From Utricularia gibba (taxonomy: Eukaryota > Streptophyta > Magnoliopsida > Lamiales > Lentibulariaceae), in the NCBI GenBank assembly GCA_002189035.1, contig NEEC01000491.1, positions 1-23,077 on the forward strand: DNA of 23,077 bases. Reading direction: 5' to 3'. The notes under the pieces were generated by a model. The model did not search any database. It was not told the DNA's origin and worked only from the letters and a program-made list of their open reading frames with translations. The translations under genes and the position numbers were made by a program. Shown one piece after another: positions 11,687 through 23,004 of the stretch (the stretch's first letter is position 1; each line of letters begins with the position of its first letter).

Positions 11687-14600
11687 AGAGCTTGTTCAGA
11701 GATCGCCTCGAAAACCCATACTTCACGTCACCAATAAAACGCAGATGTTTTGCAAGGAAAAATCACAATCGGGTCGATTCTCGTTTTCCGAGTCGCATCG
11801 TCGCGAACGTGGTGGCCAATTTGTGGCACATCTGAAGGCTAAGATAAGGCGATAATTCGAGCTTTGATGCATCCTCGGACGAAGAAGCTTTCAACACGGA
11901 AGCTGACCGGCACGGAAAGGGGTTCGAAACGGTATGCCGGGCGCAGCATGACTCATCACGGTTTTCAGGATATGGCCGAAATACCGAACGGTGTGCGAGG
12001 CCACCATGAGGCTGCGGGTAGGACACACCCAGAGCTTGTTCAGAGATCGCCTCGAAAACCCATACTTCACGTCACCCAATAAAACGCAGATGTTTTGCAA
12101 ACCCGAAAATCACAATCGGGTCGATTCTCGTTTCCGAGTCGCATCGTCGCGAACGTGGTGGCCAATTTGTGGCACATCTGAAGGCTAAGATAAGGCGATA
12201 ATTCGAGCTTGATGCATCCTCGGACGAAGAAGCTTTCAACACGGAAGCTGACCGGCACGGAAAGGGGTTCGAAACGGTATGCCGGGCAGCATGACTCATC
12301 ACGGTTTTCAGGATATGGCCGAAATACCGAACGGTGTGCGAGGCCACCATGAGGCTGCAGTAGGGACACACCCAGAGCTTGTTCAGAGATCGCCTCGAAA
12401 ACCCATACTTCACGTCATCCAATAAAACGCAGATGTTTTGCAAGGCGAAAATCACAATCGTCGATTCTCGTGTTCCGAGTCGCATCGTCGCGAACGTGGT
12501 GGCCAATTTGTGGCACATCTAAGGCTAAGATAAGGCGATAATTCGAGCTTTGATGCATCCTCGGACGAAGAAGCTTTCAACACGGAAGCTGACCGGCACG
12601 GAAAGGGGTTCGAAACGGTATGCCGGGCGCAGCATGACTCATCACGGTTTTCAGGATATGGCCGAAATACCGAACGGTGTGCGAGGCCACCATGAGGCTG
12701 CGGTAGGGACACACCCAGAGCTTGTTCAGAGATCGCCTCGAAAACCCATACTTCACGTCACCAATAAAACGCAGATGTTTTGCAACCCGAAAATCACAAT
12801 CGCGTCGATTCTCGTTTTCCGAGTCGCATCGTCGCGAACGTGGTGGCCAATTTGTGGCACATCTGAAGGCTAAGATAAGGCGATAATTCGAGCTTTGATG
12901 CATCCTCGGACGAAGAAGCTTTCAACACGGAAGCTGACCGGCACGGAAAGGGGTTCGAAACGGTATGCCGGCGCAGCTTGACTCATCACGGTTTTCAGGA
13001 TATGGCCGAAATACCGAACGGTGTGCGAGGCCACCATGAGGCTGCGGTAGGGACACACCCAGAGCTTGTTCAGAGATCGCCTCGAAAACCCATACTTCAC
13101 GTCATCCAATAAAACGCAGATGTTTTGCAAGCCGAAAATCACAATCGGTCGATTCTCGTGTTCCGAGTCGCATCGTCGCGAACGTGGTGGCCAATTTGTG
13201 GCACATCTGAAGGCTAAGATAAGGCGATAATTCGAGCTTTGATGCATCCTCGGACGAAGAAGCTTTCAACACGGAAGCTGACCGGCACGGAAAGGGGTTC
13301 GAAACGGTATGCCGGGCGCAGCATGACTCATCACGGTTTTCAGGATATGGCCGAAATACCGAACGGTGTGCGAGGCCACCATGAGGCTGCAGTAGGGACA
13401 CACCAGAGCTTGTTCAGAGATCGCCTCGAAAACCCATACTTCACGTCATCCAATAAAACGCAGATGTTTTGCAAGGCGAAAATCACAATCGGGTCGATTC
13501 TCGTGTTCCGAGTCGCATCGTCGCGAACGTGGTGGCCAATTTGTGGCACATCTGAAGGCTAAGATAAGGCGATAATTCGAGCTTTGATGCATCCTCGGAC
13601 GAAGAAGCTTTCAACACGGAAGCTGACCGGCACGGAAAGGGGTTCGAAACGGTATGCCGGGCGCAGCATGACTCATCACGGTTTTCAGGATATGGCCGAA
13701 ATACCGAACGGTGTGCGAGGCCACCATGAGGCTGCGGGTAGGGACACACCCAGAGCTTGTTCAGAGATCGCCTCGAAAACCCATACTTCACGTCACCCAA
13801 TAAAACGCAGATGTTTTGCAAGGCGAAAATCACAATCGCGTCGATTCTCGTTTTCCGAGTCGCATCGTCGCGAACGTGGTGGCCAATTTGTGGCACATCT
13901 GAAGGCTAAGATAAGGCGATAATTCGAGCTCTGATGCTCTCGGACGAAGCTTTCAACACGGAAGCTGACCGGCACGGAAAGGGGTTCGAAACGGTATGCC
14001 GGGCGCAGCATGACTCATCACGGTTTTCAGGATATGGCCGAAATACCGAACGGTGTGCGAGGCCACCATGAGGCTGCAGTAGGGACACACCCAGAGCTTG
14101 TTCAGAGATCGCCTCGAAAACCCATACTTCACGTCATCCAATAAAACGCAGATGTTTTGCAAGCGAAAATCACAATCGCGTCGATTCTCGTGTTCCGAGT
14201 CGCATCGTCGCGAACGTGGTGGCCAATTTGTGGCACATCTGAAGGCTAAGATAAGGCGATAATTCGAGCTTTGATGCATCCTCGGACGAAGAAGCTTTCA
14301 ACACGGAAGCTGACCGGCACGGAAAGGGGTTCGAAACGGTATGCCGGGCGCAGCTGACTCATCACGGTTTTCAGGATATGGCCGAAATACCGAACGGTGT
14401 GCGAGGCCACCATGAGGCTGCAGGTAGGGACACACCCAGAGCTTGTTCAGAGATCGCCTCGAAAACCCATACTTCACGTCATCCAATAAAACGCAGATGT
14501 TTGCAAACCGAAAATCACAATCGGGTCGATTCTCGTTTTCCGAGTCGCATCGTCGCGAACGTGGTGGCCAATTTGTGGCACATCTGAAGGCTAAGATAAG

Positions 14601-14781
14601 GCGATAATTCGAGCTTTGATGCATCCTCGGACGAAGAAGCTTTCAACACGGAAGCTGACCGGCACGGAAAGGGGTTCGAAACGGTATGCCGGGCGCAGCA
14701 TGACTCATCACGGTTTTCAGGATATGGCCGAAATACCGAACGGTGTGCGAGGCCACCATGAGGCTGCAGTAGGGACACACC

Positions 14782-15119
14782 AGAGCTTGTTCAGAGATCG
14801 CCTCGAAAACCCATACTTCACGTCACCAATAAACTGTTTTGCAAGCGAAAATCACAATCGCGTCGATTCTCGTGTTCCGAGTCGCATCGTCGCGAACGTG
14901 GTGGCCAATTTGTGGCACATCTGAAGGCTAAGATAAGGCGATAATTCGAGCTTTGATGCATCCTCGGACGAAGAAGCTTTCAACACGGAAGCTGACCGGC
15001 ACGGAAAGGGGTTCGAAACGGTATGCCGGGCGCAGCTTGACTCATCACGGTTTTCAGGATATGGCCGAAATACCGAACGGTGTGCGAGGCCACCATGAGG
15101 CTGCAGTAGGGACACACCC
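14782..15119. repeat. Monomer M44 with a ~6-bp deletion (338 bp)
   Basis: The stretch normally reading aataaaacgcagatgtttt is here aataaactgtttt (about 14828-14840), one of the larger single deletions in the array. The rest of the copy is ordinary apart from caccaat and gcagcttgac. Confidence 0.7.
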
Positions 15120-18100
15120 AGAGCTTGTTCAGAGATCGCCTCGAAAACCCATACTTCACGTCATCCAATAAAACGCAGATGTTTTGCAAGGCGAAAATCA
15201 CAATCGCGTCGATTCTCGTGTTCCGAGTCGCATCGTCGCGAACGTGGTGGCCAATTTGTGGCACATCTGAAGGCTAAGATAAGGCGATAATTCGAGCTTT
15301 GATGCATCCTCGGACGAAGAAGCTTTCAACACGGAAGCTGACCGGCACGGAAAGGGGTTCGAAACGGTATGCCGGGCGCAGCATGACTCATCACGGTTTT
15401 CAGGATATGGCCGAAATACCGAACGGTGTGCGAGGCCACCATGAGGCTGCGGGTAGGAACACACCAGAGCTTGTTCAGAGATCGCCTCGAAAACCCATAC
15501 TTCACGTCATCCCAATAAAACGCAGATGTTTTGCAAGCGAAAATCACAATCGCGTCGATTCTCGTGTTCCGAGTCGCATCGTCGCGAACGTGGTGGCCAA
15601 TTTGTGGCACATCTGAAGGCTAAGATAAGGCGATAATTCGAGCTTTGATGCATCCTCGGACGAAGAAGCTTTCAACACGGAAGCTGACCGGCACGGAAAG
15701 GGGTTCGAACGGTATGCCGGGCAGCATGACTCATCACGGTTTTCAGGATATGGCCGAAATACCGAACGGTGTGCGAGGCCACCATGAGGCTGCAGTAGGG
15801 ACACACCGAGCTTGTTCAGAGATCGCCTCGAAAACCCATACTTCACGTCATCCAATAAAACGCAGATGTTTTGCAAGGCGAAAATCACAATCGCGTCGAT
15901 TCTCGTGTTCCGAGTCGCATCGTCGCGAACGTGGTGGCCAATTTGTGGCACATAAAGGCTAAGATAAGGCGATAATTCGAGCTTTGATGCATCTCGGACG
16001 AAGAAGCTTTCAACACGGAAGCTGACCGGCACGGAAAGGGGTTCGAAACGGTATGCCGGGCGCAGCTTGACTCATCACGGTTTTCAGGATATGGCCGAAA
16101 TACCGAACGGTGTGCGAGGCCACCATGAGGCTGCAGTAGGGACACACCCAGAGCTTGTTCAGAGATCGCCTCGAAAACCCATACTTCACGTCATCCCAAT
16201 AAAACGCAGATGTTTTGCAAGGCGAAAATCACAATCGGGTCGATTCTCGTGTTCCGAGTCGCATCGTCGCGAACGTGGTGGCCAATTTGTGGCACATCTG
16301 AAGGCTAAGATAAGGCGATAATTCGAGCTTTGATGCATCCTCGGACGAAGAAGCTTTCAACACGGAAGCTGACCGGCACGGAAAGGGGTTCGAAACGGTA
16401 TGCCGGGCGCAGCTGACTCATCACGGTTTTCAGGATATGGCCGAAATACCGAACGGTGTGCGAGGCCACCATGAGGCTGCGGGTAGGGACACACCCAGAG
16501 CTTGTTCAGAGATCGCCTCGAAAACCCATACTTCACGTCACCCAATAAAACGCAGATGTTTTGCAACCGAAAATCACAATCGGGTCGATTCTCGTTTTCC
16601 GAGTCGCATCGTCGCGAACGTGGTGGCCAATTTGTGGCACATCTGAAGGCTAAGATAAGGCGATAATTCGAGCTTTGATGCATCCTCGGACGAAGAAGCT
16701 TTCAACACGGAAGCTGACCGGCACGGAAAGGGGTTCGAAACGGTATGCCGGGCGCAGCATGACTCATCACGGTTTTCAGGATATGGCCGAAATACCGAAC
16801 GGTGTGCGAGGCCACCATGAGGCTGCAGTAGGGACACACCCAGAGCTTGTTCAGAGATCGCCTCGAAAACCCATACTTCACGTCATCCAATAAAACGCAG
16901 ATGTTTTGCAAGGCGAAAATCACAATCGCGTCGATTCTCGTGTTCCGAGTCGCATCGTCGCGAACGTGGTGGCCAATTTGTGGCACATCTGAAGGCTAAG
17001 ATAAGGCGATAATTCGAGCTTTGATGCATCCTCGGACGAAGAAGCTTTCAACACGGAAGCTGACCGGCACGGAAAGGGGTTCGAAACGGTATGCCGGGCG
17101 CAGCTGACTCATCACGGTTTTCAGGATATGGCCGAAATACCGAACGGTGTGCGAGGCCACCATGAGGCTGCAGGTAGGGACACACCCAGAGCTTGTTCAG
17201 AGATCGCCTCGAAAACCCATACTTCACGTCATCCAATAAAACGCACATGTTTTGCAAGGCGAAAATCACAATCGGGTCGATTCTCGTGTTCCGAGTCGCA
17301 TCGTCGCGAACGTGGTGGCCAATTTGTGGCACATCTGAAGGCTAAGATAAGGCGATAATTCGAGCTTTGATGCATCTCGGACGAAGAAGCTTTCAACACG
17401 GAAGCTGACCGGCACGGAAAGGGGTTCGAAACGGTATGCCGGGCGCAGCATGACTCATCACGGTTTTCAGGATATGGCCGAAATACCGAACGGTGTGCGA
17501 GGCCACCATGAGGCTGCAGTAGGGACACACCAGAGCTTGTTCAGAGATCGCCTCGAAAACCCATACTTCACGTCACCCAATAAAACGCAGATGTTTTGCA
17601 AGCCGAAAATCACAATCGGTCGATTCTCGTGTTCCGAGTCGCATCGTCGCGAACGTGGTGGCCAATTTGTGGCACATCTGAAGGCTAAGATAAGGCGATA
17701 ATTCGAGCTTTGATGCATCCTCGGACGAAGAAGCTTTCAACACGGAAGCTGACCGGCACGGAAAGGGGTTCGAAACGGTATGCCGGGCGCAGCATGACTC
17801 ATCACGGTTTCAGGATATGGCCGAAATACCGAACGGTGTGCGAGGCCACATGAGGCTGCAGTAGGACACACCCAGAGCTTGTTCAGAGATCGCCTCGAAA
17901 ACCCATACTTCACGTCATCCAATAAAACGCAGATGTTTTGCAAAAAATCACAATCGCGTCGATTCTCGTTTTCCGAGTCGCATCGTCGCGAACGTGGTGG
18001 CCAATTTGTGGCACATCTGAAGGCTAAGATAAGGCGATAATTCGAGCTTTGATGCATCCTCGGACGAAGAAGCTTTCAACACGGAAGCTGACCGGCACGG

Positions 18101-19586
18101 AAAGGGGTTCGAAACGGTATGCCGGGCGCAGCTGACTCATCACGGTTTTCAGGATATGGCCGAAATACCGAACGGTGTGCGAGGCCACCATGAGGCTGCA
18201 CGTAGGGACACACCCAGAGCTTGTTCAGAGATCGCCTCGAAAACCCATACTTCACGTCATCCAATAAAACGCAGATGTTTTGCAAGGCGAAAATCACAAT
18301 CGCGTCGATTCTCGTGTTCCGAGTCGCATCGTCGCGAACGTGGTGGCCAATTTGTGGCACATCTGAAGGCTAAGATAAGGCGATAATTCGAGCTTTGATG
18401 CATCTCGGACGAAGAAGCTTTCAACACGGAAGCTGACCGGCACGGAAAGGGGTTCGAAACGGTATGCCGGGCGCAGCTGACTCATCACGGTTTCAGGATA
18501 TGGCGAAATACCGAACGGTGTGCGAGGCCACCATGAGGCTGCAGGTAGGGACACACCCAGAGCTTGTTCAGAGATCGCCTCGAAAACCCATACTTCACGT
18601 CATCCAATAAAACGCAGATGTTTTGAAGCGAAAATCACAATCGCGTCGATTCTCGTTTTCCGAGTCGCATCGTCGCGAACGTGGTGGCCAATTTGTGGCA
18701 CATCTGAAGGCTAAGATAAGGCGATAATTCGAGCTTTGATGCATCCTCGGACGAAGAAGCTTTCAACACGGAAGCTGACCGGCACGGAAAGGGGTTCGAA
18801 ACGGTATGCCGGGCGCAGCATGACTCATCACGGTTTTCAGGATATGGCCGAAATACCGAACGGTGTGCGAGGCCACCATGAGGCTGCACGTAGGACACAC
18901 CCAGAGCTTGTTCAGAGATCGCCTCGAAAACCCATACTTCACGTCATCCAATAAAACGCAGATGTTTTGCAAGGCGAAAATCACAATCGCGTCGATTCTC
19001 GTGTTCCGAGTCGCATCGTCGCGAACGTGGTGGCCAATTTGTGGCACATCTGAAGGCTAAGATAAGGCGATAATTCGAGCTTTGATGCATCCTCGGACGA
19101 AGAAGCTTTCAACACGGAAGCTGACCGGCACGGAAAGGGGTTCGAAACGGTATGCCGGGCGCAGCTGACTCATCACGGTTTTCAGGATATGGCCGAAATA
19201 CCGAACGGTGTGCGAGGCCACCAGGCTGCGGGTAGGAACACACCCAGAGCTTGTTCAGAGATCGCCTCGAAAACCCATACTTCACGTCACCAATAAAACG
19301 CACATGTTTTGCAACCGAAATCACAATCGGTCGATTCTCGTTTCCGAGTCGCATCGTCGCGAACGTGGTGGCCAATTTGTGGCACATCTGAAGGCTAAGA
19401 TAAGGCGATAATTCGAGCTCTGATGCATCCTCGGACGAAGAAGCTTTCAACACGGAAGCTGACCGGCACGGAAAGGGGTTCGAAACGGTATGCCGGGCGC
19501 AGCTTGACTCATCACGGTTTTCAGGATATGGCCGAAATACCGAACGGTGTGCGAGGCCACCATGAGGCTGCAGTAGGGACACACCC

Positions 19587-20261
19587 AGAGCTTGTTCAGA
19601 GATCGCCTCGAAAACCCATACTTCACGTCATCCAATAAAACGCAGATGTTTTGCAAGGCGAAAATCACAATCGGTCGATTCTCGTGTTCCGAGTCGCATC
19701 GTCGCGAACGTGGTGGCCAATTTGTGGCACATTGAAGGCTAAGATAAGGCGATAATTCGAGCTTTGATGCATCCTCGGACGAAGAAGCTTTCAACACGGA
19801 AGACCGGCACGGAAAGGGGTTCGAAACGGTATGCCGGGCGCAGCTTGACTCATCACGGTTTTCAGGATATGGCCGAAATACCGAACGGTGTGCGAGGCCA
19901 CCATGAGGCTGCGTAGGGACACACCCAGAGCTTGTTCAGAGATCGCCTCGAAAACCCATACGTCATCCAATAAAACGCAGATGTTTTGCAAGGCAAAATC
20001 ACAATCGGTCGATTCTCGTTTCCGAGTCGCATCGTCGCGAACGTGGTGGCCAATTTGTGGCACATCTGAAGGCTAAGATAAGGCGATAATTCGAGCTTGA
20101 TGCATCCTCGGACGAAGAGCTTTCAACACGGAAGCTGACCGGCACGGAAAGGGGTTCGAAACGGTATGCCGGGCGCAGCATGACTCATCACGGTTTTCAG
20201 GATATGGCCGAAATACCGAACGGTGTGCGAGGCCACCATGAGGCTGCGGTAGGACACACCC
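19587..20261. repeat. Indel-rich monomer pair M58-M59 (340 and 335 bp)
   Basis: M58 has cacattgaagg (one C lost), ggaagaccgg (3 bp lost near 19801) and ctgcgtaggg. M59 is the shortest copy in the window: it has a 5-bp loss in cccatacgtcatcc (about 19955-19968), gcaaggcaaaatc, gagcttgatg, gaagagctttc (destroying the HindIII word) and taggacac. The concentration of losses in under 700 bp exceeds that of neighbouring copies. Confidence 0.65.
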
Positions 20262-23004
20262 AGAGCTTGTTCAGAGATCGCCTCGAAAACCCATACTTCA
20301 CGTCATCCAATAAAACGCAGATGTTTTGCAAGGCGAAAATCACAATCGCGTCGATTCTCGTGTTCCGAGTCGCATCGTCGCGAACGTGGTGGCCAATTTG
20401 TGCACATCTGAAGGCTAAGATAAGGCGATAATTCGAGCTTTGATGCATCCTCGGACGAAGAAGCTTTCAACACGGAAGCTGACCGGCACGGAAAGGGGTT
20501 CGAAACGGTATGCGGGCGCAGCGTGACTCATCACGGTTTCAGGATATGGCGAAATACCGAACGGTGTGCGAGGCCACCATGAGGCTGCACGTAGGGACAC
20601 ACCCAGAGCTTGTTCAGAGATCGCCTCGAAAACCCATACTTCACGTCATCCAATAAAACGCAGATGTTTGCAAGGCGAAAATCACAATCGCGTCGATTCT
20701 CGTGTTCCGAGTCGCATCGTCGCGAACGTGGTGGCCAATTTGTGGCACATCTAAAGGCTAAGATAAGGCGATAATTCGAGCTTTGATGCATCCTCGGACG
20801 AAGAAGCTTTCAACACGGAAGCTGACCGGCACGGAAAGGGGTTCGAAACGGTATGCCGGGCGCAGCATGACTCATCACGGTTTTCAGGATATGGCCGAAA
20901 TACCGAACGGTGTGCGAGGCCACCATGAGGCTGCGGGTAGGACACACCCAGAGCTTGTTCAGAGATCGCCTCGAAAACCCATACTTCACGTCACCCAATA
21001 AACGCAGATGTTTTGCAAGCCGAAAATCACAATCGCGTCGATTCTCGTTTTCCGAGTCGCATCGTCGCGAACGTGGTGGCCAATTTGTGCACATCTGAAG
21101 GCTAAGATAAGGCGATAATTCGAGCTCTGATGCATCCTCGGACGAAGAAGCTTTCAACACGGAAGCTGACCGGCACGGAAAGGGGTTCGAAACGGTATGC
21201 CGGGCGCAGCTGACTCATCACGGTTTTCAGGATATGGCCGAAATACCGAACGGTGTGCGAGGCCACCATGAGGCTGCGGTAGGGACACACCCAGAGCTTG
21301 TTCAGAGATCGCCTCGAAAACCCATACTTCACGTCATCCAATAAAACGCAGATGTTTTGCAAGCGAAAATCACAATCGGTCGATTCTCGTGTTCCGAGTC
21401 GCATCGTCGCGAACGTGGTGGCCAATTTGTGGCACATCTGAAGGCTAAGATAAGGCGATAATTCGAGCTTTGATGCATCCTCGGACGAAGAAGCTTTCAA
21501 CACGGAAGCTGACCGGCACGGAAAGGGGTTCGAAACGGTATGCCGGGCGCAGCATGACTCATCACGGTTTTCAGGATATGGCCGAAATACCGAACGGTGT
21601 GCGAGGCCACCATGAGGCTGCAGTAGGACACACCCAGAGCTTGTTCAGAGATCGCCTCGAAAACCCATACTTCACGTCATCCAATAAAACGCAGATGTTT
21701 TGCAAGCGAAAATCACAATCGGGTCGATTCTCGTGTTCCGAGTCGCATCGTCGCGAACGTGGTGGCCAATTTGTGGCACATCTGAAGGCTAAGATAAGGC
21801 GATAATTCGAGCTTTGATGCATCCTCGGACGAAGAGCTTTCAACACGGAAGCTGACCGGCACGGAAAGGGGTTCGAAACGGTATGCCGGCGCAGCATGAC
21901 TCATCACGGTTTTCAGGATATGGCCGAAATACCGAACGGTGTGCGAGGCCACCATGAGGCTGCATAGGACACACCCAGAGCTTGTTCAGAGATCGCCTCG
22001 AAAACCCATACTTCACGTCATCCAATAAAACGCAGATGTTTTGCAAGGCGAAAATCACAATCGCGTCGATTCTCGTGTTCCGAGTCGCATCGTCGCGAAC
22101 GTGGTGGCCAATTTGTGGCACATCTAAGGCTAAGATAAGGCGATAATTCGAGCTTTGATGCATCCTCGGACGAAGAAGCTTTCAACACGGAAGCTGACCG
22201 GCACGGAAAGGGGTTCGAAACGGTATGCCGGGCGCAGCTTGACTCATCACGGTTTCAGGATATGGCCGAAATACCGAACGGTGTGCGAGGCCACCATGAG
22301 GCTGCGTAGGGACACACCAGAGCTTGTTCAGAGATCGCCTCGAAAACCCATACTTCACGTCACCAATAAAACACAGATGTTTTGCAAGGCGAAAATCACA
22401 ATCGCGTCGATTCTCGTTTCCGAGTCGCATCGTCGCGAACGTGGTGGCCAATTTGTGGCACATCTGAAGGCTAAGATAAGGCGATAATTCGAGCTTGATG
22501 CATCCTCGGACGAAGAAGCTTTCAACACGGAAGCTGACCGGCACGGAAAGGGTTCGAAACGGTATGCCCGGCGCAGCATGACTCATCACGGTTTTCAGGA
22601 TATGGCCGAAATACCGAACGGTGTGCGAGGCCACCATGAGGCTGCGGTAGGACACACCCAGAGCTTGTTCAGAGATCGCCTCGAAAACCCATACTTCACG
22701 TCATCCAATAAAACGCACATGTTTGCAAGGCGAAAATCACAATCGCGTCGATTCTCGTTTTCCGAGTCGCATCGTCGCGAACGTGGTGGCCAATTTGTGG
22801 CACATCTGAAGGCTAAGATAAGGCGATAATTCGAGCTTTGATGCATCCTCGGACGAAGAAGCTTTCAACACGGAAGCTGACCGGCACGGAAAGGGGTTCG
22901 AAACGGTATGCGGGGCGCAGCATGACTCATCACGGTTTTCAGGATATGGCCGAAATACCGAACGTGTGCGAGGCCACCATGAGGCTGCACGTAGGGACAC
23001 ACCC

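Larger units (their letters stand above)
6868..12373. repeat. Four-monomer higher-order block (M21-M36)
   Basis: Within M21-M36 the diagnostic cgtca-N-ccaat column reads T, T, other, other four times without exception. Independently, the junction word ctgcgggtagg (or its ctggcgggtagg form at M31) closes exactly M23, M27, M31 and M35 and no other monomer in the block. Equivalent monomers are 1378, 1376, 1378 and 1374 bp apart (starts 6868, 8246, 9622, 11000, 12374). The two markers lie in different parts of the unit and agree, which makes a real tetrameric period likely. Other columns (cgNgtcg, gtNttccg) only partly follow it, through missing bases. Confidence 0.7.
12374..23004. repeat. Irregularly ordered satellite block (M37-M67)
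   Basis: The same monomer types continue but with no single period. Monomers lacking T in the cgtca-N-ccaat column are M38, M41, M44, M49, M52, M57, M62 and M66, giving spacings of 3, 3, 5, 3, 5, 5 and 4. The gcagctgac form (no base at the variable column) is concentrated here (M42, M48, M50, M53, M54, M56, M62), as is gcagcttgac (M38, M44, M47, M57, M58, M65). The mixture looks like a part of the array reshuffled by repeated unequal exchange. Alternatively the assembly order here may be unreliable. Confidence 0.55.
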
